Positions 10,644 through 21,539 of a stretch of 41,238 nucleotides of DNA are shown piece after piece. The stretch lies in assembly GCA_018969845.1 (NCBI GenBank), contig JAGWXP010000003.1:1-41238 (forward strand), in the 5' to 3' direction. The notes under the pieces were generated by a model that saw only the letters and a program-made list of their open reading frames with translations, searched no databases and was not told where the DNA came from. The position numbers and the translations under genes were made by a program. Within the stretch, counting starts at the first letter, position 1; each line of letters begins with the position of its first letter. This DNA comes from Lysobacteraceae bacterium. Lineage in GTDB: Bacteria; Pseudomonadota; Gammaproteobacteria; Xanthomonadales; Rhodanobacteraceae.

Positions 10644-11683
10644 TTTTTCGCCTCGCCGTGTGCGGTCGCCGCCTTCGCCGCGGCCAATGCGTGAGTCGCG
10701 CGCAGGTTACGCAAATCCCTGAGCGCCGTGCCGAGTATCGCCGGCGCCGGCGGCGCGAGCTGGACCGACGACAGCGCGTCGAGCTCTTGCGTTACCGCCG
10801 CCGTCTGCGGTGCCTGCGCATCGAACGCCGCGGCGGTTTGGGCGCGCGCTTCGGCGAGTGCGGCGCGGAAACCGGCGTCGTCGCGTGCCAGCGCTGCCGC
10901 CTGCGCGGCGCGCAGATCGAGCAGAACCAGATCACGCGCCAGTGCAGCATCGCGCACCATGGCCTGCGCCCGCGCGGTATCCAGGTCGTGGCGCACCTGC
11001 ACAAATGTTCCGAACACGCGTGCAAAAATTGATGGCTTCGCGGCAGTCGGCGCGGGTGGCGGCAAGCGCCCTGCCTGCGGTAGAGCGACAACCTGCACCC
11101 GCAGCCGCGCCAGGCGCGTGGCAAGCGCCAGCGGATCGGCCGCGTGCAGATCATTCAACGCCGCGATCTCGCCGGCGATGCTCTGACGCACCGTGCCGAA
11201 CGCCGCATCGTCGACCTCGGCCAATGCGGTGTCGGCCGCGCGATACGCAGCAATTGCCGCAGCGGTATCGTGGAATAGTGTGTAGCGTTCGCCGCCGAGG
11301 GTGAGCAGCAGTTCGGCCTCATCCAGCGCCAGTGTGTCGTGACCGGCCATGCGCAGATCGGCCAGATTCGCCACCGCGTCCTCGGCCAATTGCACGCGCT
11401 GGCCGAGCGCGAGCAGTTGCTGGCGCACCGAGGCGTCGACCTTGTCGCCGTCGTCCAGACGCGCGCGGAACGTATCGGTGTTGCCGCGCAGACGCACGAT
11501 GGCGCGATCCAGATTCACGACTTGCGCCTGCAAGGCGGCGACCTGCGCGGCGGTATCGGCAGGCGGCGGCGCGAAACGCCACCACAACGCGGCGGCGACG
11601 GCGATGAGCAACACGACGACGAGCGCAAGCGGTGTGCGTCGACGGCGCGGCGCGGCGTCCGGCGTGGAAGCAGATTCGTCCAT
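10640..11683 (-). CDS. hemX: HemX-like protein (uroporphyrinogen-III C-methyltransferase-type annotation)
   Basis: N-terminal single TM, coiled coil, LAEDAVANLADLRMAGHDTLALDEAELLLTLGGERYTLFHD; located between hemD and hemY. Confidence 0.85.
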   Translation of the reverse strand: MDESASTPDAAPRRRRTPLALVVVLLIAVAAALWWRFAPPPADTAAQVAALQAQVVNLDRAIVRLRGNTDTFRARLDDGDKVDASVRQQLLALGQRVQLAEDAVANLADLRMAGHDTLALDEAELLLTLGGERYTLFHDTAAAIAAYRAADTALAEVDDAAFGTVRQSIAGEIAALNDLHAADPLALATRLARLRVQVVALPQAGRLPPPAPTAAKPSIFARVFGTFVQVRHDLDTARAQAMVRDAALARDLVLLDLRAAQAAALARDDAGFRAALAEARAQTAAAFDAQAPQTAAVTQELDALSSVQLAPPAPAILGTALRDLRNLRATHALAAAKAATAHGEAKK

Positions 11684-11710
11684 GCGCTAATGCTAGCGCG
11701 AAATGCCGTT

Positions 11711-12517
11711 TCAGAGACGATGCCGCGCCAACACTGCACAGGCCGCATTCAGCAGCTCGGCCGGCGCGGGTCCCGCGGCAACGTGCACGTTCGCGAACAA
11801 GCCCGCGCGTGCGCGCGCCGCAAGACGCTCGCTGCTGACCACGACGTCGCCGGCGGCGAGCCGCGCGAACAGATGCAACGGGATCCCCGCACGCAGATTC
11901 GCCAGCGCCTCGGCACTGGACGCGAGCAGCAGCAAGGGCGCCGGCGCTTGTTCCAATGCGGCGAGCTGGCGTGCTGAATAGCGCGGCGCTTGGCGATGAT
12001 AGACATCGATCCGCGTCAGTCGCGCGCGTCGATTGCGCAAGGTCTGCGCCAGCAGTTCGCGGCCGCCGGGTGCGCCGATCAGGACAGCGCGGCATCCGCG
12101 CAGGGATCGCAATTCCGGCAGCGCCAGCAGACCTTCGCTGTCCTGCCGCGTGCGCGGCCAGACGACATCGCGCAGGCCGCGCCGGCTCAGGGCGCGTGCG
12201 GTCGCCACGCCGACCGCGCAGATGCGCGTGGCACGCGCAAAACGCAATTTCGGACAGGCGGCAAATGCGAATTTCACCGCCGCCGGACTAACGAAAACCG
12301 CGACAGCCGCGGCGCGCGCGGCGATCAATGCCGCGCAAACCGCCGCACGTTCCGGCGCCGCACGCAACACGCTGCCCGGCAGGCCGATCGGAACACCGCC
12401 GAGTCCGCGAATGCGACGGCGCAGCGATCCGGCGGATGCGGCGGGGCGAGTCACGATCACGCTCGCTCCGGCGAGAGGACCGCTGGCTTGGATCAATCGG
12501 GCCATGTGCATGGACAC
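11711..12517 (-). CDS. hemD: Uroporphyrinogen-III synthase
   Basis: ASVIVTRPAASAGSLRRRIRGLGGVPIGLPG, VFVSPAAVKFA, AVGVATARAL; operon context with hemX/hemY. Confidence 0.88.
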   Translation of the reverse strand: MSMHMARLIQASGPLAGASVIVTRPAASAGSLRRRIRGLGGVPIGLPGSVLRAAPERAAVCAALIAARAAAVAVFVSPAAVKFAFAACPKLRFARATRICAVGVATARALSRRGLRDVVWPRTRQDSEGLLALPELRSLRGCRAVLIGAPGGRELLAQTLRNRRARLTRIDVYHRQAPRYSARQLAALEQAPAPLLLLASSAEALANLRAGIPLHLFARLAAGDVVVSSERLAARARAGLFANVHVAAGPAPAELLNAACAVLARHRL

Positions 12518-12574
12518 ATGCTAGCGCAGGAGCGGACTTGATCGCACGCGGCCATCTGCGCACACTGGGAAGCC

Positions 12575-13030
12575 ATGTCCGACGCCACCGTTGAATTCGA
12601 ACGTCACCTGCTGGCCGATATTCCGCTCGCACGCGCGATGCAGTTGCGCATGCATGCCTACGACGGCGACGGCCTGACCCTCTTCGCGCCGCTCGCACCG
12701 AACATCAACGACAAGGGTTGCGCCTTCGGTGGCAGTCTGGTGAGCCTGCTCACGTTGGCCGGCTGGGGCCTGATCGTGCTCAAGCTCGGCGAACTCGGTC
12801 GCGCCTGCGACGTCTACGTGCAGGACAGCACCGTGCGCTATCTGGCGCCGGTATGGGACGACTTCGCCGCGCAGGCGCGCTTGGGCGAGGGCGAATCGTG
12901 GGAAGCCTTCGCTGCCGCGCTCGCCACGCGCGGACGCGCGCGCGTGGGCGTGGACTGCCGCGTGACGCTCGTCGATGGTGCGGACGCCTGCACGCTGCAG
13001 GCGCGATTCGTGGCCGTTGCCAGATCGTGA
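12575..13030 (+). CDS. YiiD_C-domain putative thioesterase
   Basis: LTLFAPLAPNINDKGCAFGGSLVSLLTLAGWGL hot-dog-fold pattern as in the YiiD C-terminal domain. Confidence 0.8.
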   Translation: MSDATVEFERHLLADIPLARAMQLRMHAYDGDGLTLFAPLAPNINDKGCAFGGSLVSLLTLAGWGLIVLKLGELGRACDVYVQDSTVRYLAPVWDDFAAQARLGEGESWEAFAAALATRGRARVGVDCRVTLVDGADACTLQARFVAVARS

Positions 13031-13082
13031 ATCAATGGGAAATTTGCGGCACAATGCGCGCATTGCCGCCGGAGTAATGGTC

Positions 13083-13502
13083 ATGCGCAGCCTCATAGCG
13101 TGTTGCGGTTTCGCCCTGCTCGCCGGCTGTGCGTCGATGACGGCGCAATCGGAAAGCCGCGCGCTGGACCTGACCTTGAACGCGTACGCGAACGCCATCC
13201 GCTGGGGCGATATCGGCCAGGCGATTCCGTTCGTCGATCCGGAAACCCTGAACAAGCATCCGCTGACCCCGCTCGACATCGCACGCTACAAGCAGGTGCA
13301 TTTCGCCACCTACACCGAGCAGCCACCCGTTCCGGTCGGTCCGCACGAGGTGCGCCAGGTGGTGAAGATCGGCCTCGTCAACGTCAATACCCAGGTCGAA
13401 CGCAGCATCATCGACAACCAGTTGTGGCGCTACGACACGGCGAAGAAACACTGGCTGCTGGTTTCGGGATTGCCGGACATCACCCAGCGCTCGACGCCAT
13501 GA
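13083..13502 (+). CDS. Putative lipoprotein
   Basis: MRSLIACCGFALLAGCASM lipobox; no enzyme motif recognised. Confidence 0.75.
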   Translation: MRSLIACCGFALLAGCASMTAQSESRALDLTLNAYANAIRWGDIGQAIPFVDPETLNKHPLTPLDIARYKQVHFATYTEQPPVPVGPHEVRQVVKIGLVNVNTQVERSIIDNQLWRYDTAKKHWLLVSGLPDITQRSTP

Positions 13503-13563
13503 ATGCTGGCGTGCGTGAGCGCGCTGCCGCATAATCCGCGGCCCCGTCCCGTTCGCCGCGCCC

Positions 13564-14007
13564 ATGTCGTCGTTTCTGCATCGTCTGCCTGAATTTCTCG
13601 GTCACCATATGCTGCTCGCGCTGGCTTTTGCCGGCCTCGTCGCGGCCATTCTCAGCAACGAGATCTCGCGCCGATTCCGCGGCTACAAGGAACTCACTCC
13701 CGGCGCGCTGACGCTGCTGATCAATCGCGAGAATCCGCTGCTGGTGGATCTGTCCAGTGCGGCCGATTTCGAAAAGGGCCACATCGTCGGCGCACGCCAC
13801 GTGGCGACCAGCCAGTTCGATCCGGAAAACAAGGAGCTGGCCAAGGTCCGGGATTTGCCCGTGGCGCTGGTGTGCAAGACCGGAACGACGTCGGCGCAGG
13901 CTGCCGCGCGTCTGGTCAAGGCGGGATTCGGCAAGGTCTACGTGCTCGACGGCGGCATGGCCGCTTGGCGCGAAGCGGCGCTGCCGACCGCCAAAGGTTC
14001 GAAGTAA
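13564..14007 (+). CDS. Rhodanese-like domain protein
   Basis: LLVDLSSAADFEKGHIVGARHV, VALVCKTGTTSAQAAARLVKAGFGKVYVLDGGMAAW; N-terminal TM. Confidence 0.88.
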   Translation: MSSFLHRLPEFLGHHMLLALAFAGLVAAILSNEISRRFRGYKELTPGALTLLINRENPLLVDLSSAADFEKGHIVGARHVATSQFDPENKELAKVRDLPVALVCKTGTTSAQAAARLVKAGFGKVYVLDGGMAAWREAALPTAKGSK

Positions 14008-14079
14008 AACTCGCGCTGATCGGCTTGGCATGGGATAATCCGTGCCCTTTTCCGTTCGCAAAGCATTCCGGAGTTTTCC

Positions 14080-14550
14080 ATGGCCGACGAAACCACCCAG
14101 TCCAACGCCGCCAACGCGCAGCTGTCCTTGCAGAAGGTCTATGTCAAGGACGCCTCGTTCGAGGTGCCCGGCGCCCCGCACATCTTCCAGGAACAGGGCC
14201 AGCCACAAGTGCAGCTCAATCTGCAGCAGCAGGTCGGCACGCTGGGCGAGAACGTCTACGAAGTCGTGCTCACCGTGACCGTGACCTGCAAGCTCGCAGA
14301 CAAGACCGCTTACCTGGCCGAAGTGCAGCAGGCCGGCGTGTTCGGCCTGGCCGGTTTCGATCAAGCCAACCGCGACATGGTGCTGGCGACGTTCTGCCCG
14401 AACGTGCTGTTCCCGTATGCGCGCACGGCGGTGTCGAACCTGATCCAGGACGGCGGTTTTCCGCCCTTCCTGCTGCAACCGATCAATTTCGACGCGCTGT
14501 ACGCCGAACAGCAGCGCCGCGCCGCGGAAGGCCAGCAGCCCAACGCGTAA
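14080..14550 (+). CDS. secB: Protein-export chaperone SecB
   Basis: [79 protein letters not shown]. Confidence 0.97.
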   Translation: MADETTQSNAANAQLSLQKVYVKDASFEVPGAPHIFQEQGQPQVQLNLQQQVGTLGENVYEVVLTVTVTCKLADKTAYLAEVQQAGVFGLAGFDQANRDMVLATFCPNVLFPYARTAVSNLIQDGGFPPFLLQPINFDALYAEQQRRAAEGQQPNA

Positions 14551-14584
14551 TCTTTGCAATCATCCGTGATTGCGAAATTCCGGA

Positions 14585-15607
14585 ATGAGTGAAAAACCTT
14601 CCGTCGCCGTGCTCGGCGCCGGCTCGTGGGGCACGGCGCTGGCCGCCGTGCTCGCGCGCAACGGCGCGGCAGCGACGCTGTGGGGTCGCGATGCCGACGC
14701 GATCGCGCGCATGCGCGCCACGCGCCGCAATGCGCGATACCTGCCCGATCTGGAACTGCCCGCCGCGCTCGCAGTGAGCGCGGATCTTTCGTCTTGTGTG
14801 CATTCAGCGCAAGTCGTGCTGATCGTCACGCCCAGCCACGCCTTTGCCGGTCTGCTCGACGCGCTCGCGCCGCAATTTCCTGCCGGCGCGGGACTGGCCT
14901 GGGCGACCAAGGGCTTCGATCCGCCGAGCGGGCGTTTCCTGCACGAAATCGTCGCCGCGCGTCTGCCCGGCACGCCGGCTGCGATCGTCACCGGTCCGTC
15001 GTTCGCGCGCGAAGTTGCGCAGGGTTTGCCGACCGCGGTCACGGTGCATTCGGCGGACGCCGTCTTTGCACAACGCGTCGCGGATATGCTGCACAACACG
15101 CATTTTCGCGCCTACACCGGGGCGGACATGATCGGCGCCGAGCTCGGTGGCGCAATGAAGAACGTGCTGGCGGTCGCCACCGGCGTCGCCGATGGCATGA
15201 ATCTGGGATTGAACGCGCGTGCCGGACTCATCACGCGCGGCCTCAACGAAATGCTGCGCCTGGGCGCCGCGCTCGGCGCGCGCGCGGAAACCTTGATGGG
15301 CCTGGCCGGCCTCGGCGATCTGGTGCTCACCTGCACCGGCGATCTGTCGCGCAACCGGCGCCTGGGTCTCGCGCTCGGCCGCGGCGTGGGAATAAAACAG
15401 GCGGTGGCGGAAATCGGTCAGGTCGTGGAAAGCGTGGAAACCGCCGACACCATCATGCGTCTGGCGCGGGCGCACGGTCTGGATCTGCCGATCGCTTCCG
15501 GCGTGCAGCGCGTGCTGCGCGAGGAAATCACGCCGGCGGAAGGTTTGCGCGAACTGCTCGCGCGCGAGCAGAAGCCGGAATATACCCAGCAGTTTCTCAA
15601 GAACTGA
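14585..15607 (+). CDS. gpsA: NAD(P)H-dependent glycerol-3-phosphate dehydrogenase
   Basis: [62 protein letters not shown]. Confidence 0.96.
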   Translation: MSEKPSVAVLGAGSWGTALAAVLARNGAAATLWGRDADAIARMRATRRNARYLPDLELPAALAVSADLSSCVHSAQVVLIVTPSHAFAGLLDALAPQFPAGAGLAWATKGFDPPSGRFLHEIVAARLPGTPAAIVTGPSFAREVAQGLPTAVTVHSADAVFAQRVADMLHNTHFRAYTGADMIGAELGGAMKNVLAVATGVADGMNLGLNARAGLITRGLNEMLRLGAALGARAETLMGLAGLGDLVLTCTGDLSRNRRLGLALGRGVGIKQAVAEIGQVVESVETADTIMRLARAHGLDLPIASGVQRVLREEITPAEGLRELLAREQKPEYTQQFLKN

Positions 15608-16362
15608 TCAGGCGTCGTCCACCACGAGCGCCGTCTGCGTCAACGCGTGCCACAGCTTGTGTGGCGCAAAGCCGGCGCGGATCAGGCGCCAGGCGATCAT
15701 TCCGGTGATGCGGCTGACGTCGCGGAACGGCTTGAAATGGCTGGCGCGGCGGTCGTCGGCGTAGCGCGCCAGGATCGGCACCGACACCGTTGCGATGCCG
15801 CGGCGCGCGGCCTCGATCAGGATTTCGCTCTCGAACACGAAACCGCCGTGCGGCAGGCGCAGGGCCAGTTCCACCGCCGCGCGCGGATAGTAGCGCTGGC
15901 CGCTTTGCGAATCGGCCACGCGCGCGCCGCACGCCCACGACACCCAGAAATCGGCCTGCCGGTTGCCGAAGCGGTTCTTGCCGGGCGTCGCATCGCGGCC
16001 TTTCAGGCGCGCGCCGATGACGATGCGGTTCGGGAAATTCTTCGCCGCCGCGAGCAGGCGCGGCAGATCGGCCGCGCTGTGCTGACCGTCGCCATCCATC
16101 GTCAGCACGCCGTCGGCGCCGAGTTCCAGCGCGCGCCGGAAACCGTCCTGCAAGGCGCTGGCCTTGCCCTGCGGCGTGGCGTGGCGGATGCGTTCGACCG
16201 GCAGATCCGCGATCGCGGCGCCGGTGCCGTCGCTGGAACCGTCGTCCACAACGATCACTTTTCCACAATGCGCCAATGCGTCCTGCGCGACTGCGCGGAT
16301 CGCGCGTTCCTCGTTCAGCGCCGGAATCACCACCATGGCGCCGGAGCGGGCTTCGAGTTCAG

Positions 16363-16366
<4 letters not shown>
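15608..16366 (-). CDS. Family 2 glycosyltransferase
   Basis: MVVIPALNEERAI, IVVDDGSSDGTG, LTMDGDGQHSAADLPRL, GFVFESEILIEAARRG; start overlaps the upstream stop (ATGA). Confidence 0.88.
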
Positions 16367-19370
<3,004 letters not shown>

Positions 19371-19385
19371 GTCCTCAGTTGTTGC

Positions 19386-19498
19386 TCCGTTCGCCCTGAG
19401 CGTAGCGACGCAGGCGCGAAGTCGAAGGGCTGCCATTCCCCAAAGGCTTGTGTTTCGACTTCGCGGAGCTTCGCCCCGCTACGCTCAACACGAACGGC
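19386..19498. repeat. Two inverted copies of a dispersed intergenic element
   Basis: CCGTTCGCCCTGAGCGTAGCG...GCGAAGTCGAAGGGCTGCC (19386-19433) and the reverse complement of a near-copy (19445-19497), between convergent genes. Confidence 0.7.
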
Positions 19499-19506
19499 TT
19501 TTGGTT

Positions 19507-20679
19507 TCATGCACTCCACACCGCATGGTTCGGGTCGAATTCCACTTCGCGGCGTTCCGCAGCGCGGATGCCGAAACCGCACATCGCGAGCGGGCCTTCG
19601 GCCATCGCTTCGAGACCGAACGCCTGCTCGATCTGCACCTCGTTGACGCCGGCGGTGACGAACGCGCCCAGGCCCAGTTCGGTTGCGGCCAGATACAGCG
19701 TCTGCGACAGATGCCCGGCATCGAGGATCACCGCGCGGTAGGCCTTGGCATGGTTGCGGTATTTCCAGAAATTGCGCGCGAAGCGTCCGGCCAGTGCGAC
19801 CACCACGTGCGCTTGCGCAAAATACGGTTGCCCGCCGAGACAGGTCCTGGCCAGCGCTTCGAGTTCGGCCGCGTCCATTGCGCGGATCGGCTCCAGCGCA
19901 TGCGCGGCCGGATGGTAGTGATACAGGCCGGACGCGATGCCGTCCACGCGCTGCACCAGCACGTAGGCTTCGACCGGATGCAGCCCGCCCGCCGACGGCG
20001 CGCCCTTTTTCAGCAGGAAAATGCCGGGCGCGTACTCGTCCACTGCGCGCGCACCGAACGCGCGATACATCGCCGCACTGAATTGCTCAAGCTCCAGATT
20101 GCGCGACATGTCGTAATTGCGGCAGGTCACGCGCCGCGCGAGCAGCTTGTCGAGTGAACTGTCGCCGACGGCAGGAAGCGGCAGCCGCTGCGACGCCGGC
20201 ACGCGCTCGCGCACCGGCGCGGGCGAGGTGCCGAGACGTTCGAGAAAGGTCTGGTCGGTTTCCTCGCCGAAGCGGCGCTGTGCCTCCACGGTATCCACGT
20301 CGCGCCAGCGCGAGAAGCGGTGCGCGACCGCGTCCAGTCCGCGCCAGTGCGCTTCGCGCAAGGACTCGTCGGCCGCGCGCGCGGCGGCGTCGCAGTCGGT
20401 TTGGGCGATCAGCAATTGTTTTTCCAGCAGCGCTTGCAGGATTGCGCGCGGATGCGTGCGCGCCAGTTCGTCCAGCGCCGTCCACTGCGACGGCGACAGC
20501 GCGCCGAGCACGGCCATTTCTTCCGGCGACAGCGTGATCTCCTCGTCGCGATGCGGCGCCAGCGCGATCCACTCGACCACGGTGCGCAGGCCGGTGCCGC
20601 CGCTGGCGAGCAGGGACAGGTCGAAATCCAGCCGTTCGCGCGGTTCGATCATCAGGTGGGCGCAGCGGCGCACTTGCAT
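19507..20679 (-). CDS. SagB/ThcOx-like nitroreductase-fold dehydrogenase (putative peptide maturation dehydrogenase)
   Basis: RRVTCRNYD, KKGAPSAGGLHPVEAYVLVQRVDGIASGLYHYHPAAHALEPI, AYRAVILDAGHLSQTLYLAATELGLGAFVTAGVNE; RBS GAGGAAACCGCC before ATG at 20679. Confidence 0.85.
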   Translation of the reverse strand: MQVRRCAHLMIEPRERLDFDLSLLASGGTGLRTVVEWIALAPHRDEEITLSPEEMAVLGALSPSQWTALDELARTHPRAILQALLEKQLLIAQTDCDAAARAADESLREAHWRGLDAVAHRFSRWRDVDTVEAQRRFGEETDQTFLERLGTSPAPVRERVPASQRLPLPAVGDSSLDKLLARRVTCRNYDMSRNLELEQFSAAMYRAFGARAVDEYAPGIFLLKKGAPSAGGLHPVEAYVLVQRVDGIASGLYHYHPAAHALEPIRAMDAAELEALARTCLGGQPYFAQAHVVVALAGRFARNFWKYRNHAKAYRAVILDAGHLSQTLYLAATELGLGAFVTAGVNEVQIEQAFGLEAMAEGPLAMCGFGIRAAERREVEFDPNHAVWSA

Positions 20680-20842
20680 GGCGGTTTCCTCGTTCGGAAG
20701 TGCGCGCAAGGGTAGGCAGCGCGCACCGATCTGGCAAGCCGCGCGCTCATCGTGTGTGCGATTTGTGACCACCGTCACTGAGCGCAGCGCGCAGGATGCT
20801 AGCGTGCCGCTCCCTCAGGGGATTATTTGATTGGAGTGCTTC

Positions 20843-21160
20843 ATGGCTTACGCAAATCATGTCAGCAAATCGCAGATCATCGAACTGTTGGGCAAGCTCG
20901 CCGACGACGACGGCTACCGCATCCGCTTCCAGCGCGATCCGGACGCCGCGCTGACCGAACTGGATTTTCCGTCCGGTGGTTTCGCTGGTTTTGTCGGCAA
21001 CTCGGTGCAAACCGGCATGCTGGCGGACAAGACCGTATTCGCGGCGGCGCGCCAGCGCATGGTCGACGAGATCGCCGGCGAATGCCTGTGCATGATCATT
21101 CCGAATTTCCGGCTGGATTATGGCGATCAGCACCGCCGCGGTGGCGCGGCGATGCGGTAA
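20843..21160 (+). CDS. Putative RiPP precursor peptide A (NHLP-related-like)
   Basis: MAYANHVSKSQIIELLGKLADDDGYRIRFQRDPDAALTELDF...GECLCMIIPNFRLDYGDQHRRGGAAMR; RBS ttggag; shares leader and C-terminal motif with the next ORF. Confidence 0.82.
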   Translation: MAYANHVSKSQIIELLGKLADDDGYRIRFQRDPDAALTELDFPSGGFAGFVGNSVQTGMLADKTVFAAARQRMVDEIAGECLCMIIPNFRLDYGDQHRRGGAAMR

Positions 21161-21170
21161 TATCGGCGCA

Positions 21171-21204
21171 CCTACCCGTCGGATTCTATGGTCCGATGGG
21201 TAGG
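21171..21204 (+). other. Strong intergenic hairpin between the two precursor genes
   Basis: CCTACCCGTCGGA-ttctatgg-TCCGATGGGTAGG: 13-bp stem with one G.U, 8-nt loop; no downstream T-run. Confidence 0.75.
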
Positions 21205-21240
21205 CGGTATCCATTCCGCAATCAATGAATAGGGGGAAAT

Positions 21241-21531
21241 ATGGCTGGTCCGAATGTCAGCAAGGCGCAGATGCTCGATTTGCTTGGCCGTCTTGCGAGT
21301 GACGACGGTTTTCGCACGAACTTCGAGAAGAACCCGGCATCGGCTCTATCCCAGATCGGCCTGTCGGCGGATCAGGTCAAGATTTTTCTCGCCTATCATA
21401 TCGTGACGGGAAAATTAGCAACCAAAGCCGAATTTGAAAGCGCACGCAAGCGAATTACCGGTCAAGATGACGCCGAATGCCTATGCATGATCGTTCCAGG
21501 CGTAAAGCTTGATTTCCGCGCTTATCGATAG
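21241..21531 (+). CDS. Putative RiPP precursor peptide B (NHLP-related-like)
   Basis: MAGPNVSKAQMLDLLGRLASDDGFRTNFEKNPASALSQIGL...AECLCMIVPGVKLDFRAYR; RBS aggggga; paralogue of the preceding ORF. Confidence 0.85.
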   Translation: MAGPNVSKAQMLDLLGRLASDDGFRTNFEKNPASALSQIGLSADQVKIFLAYHIVTGKLATKAEFESARKRITGQDDAECLCMIVPGVKLDFRAYR

Positions 21532-21539
21532 CGCTATGC

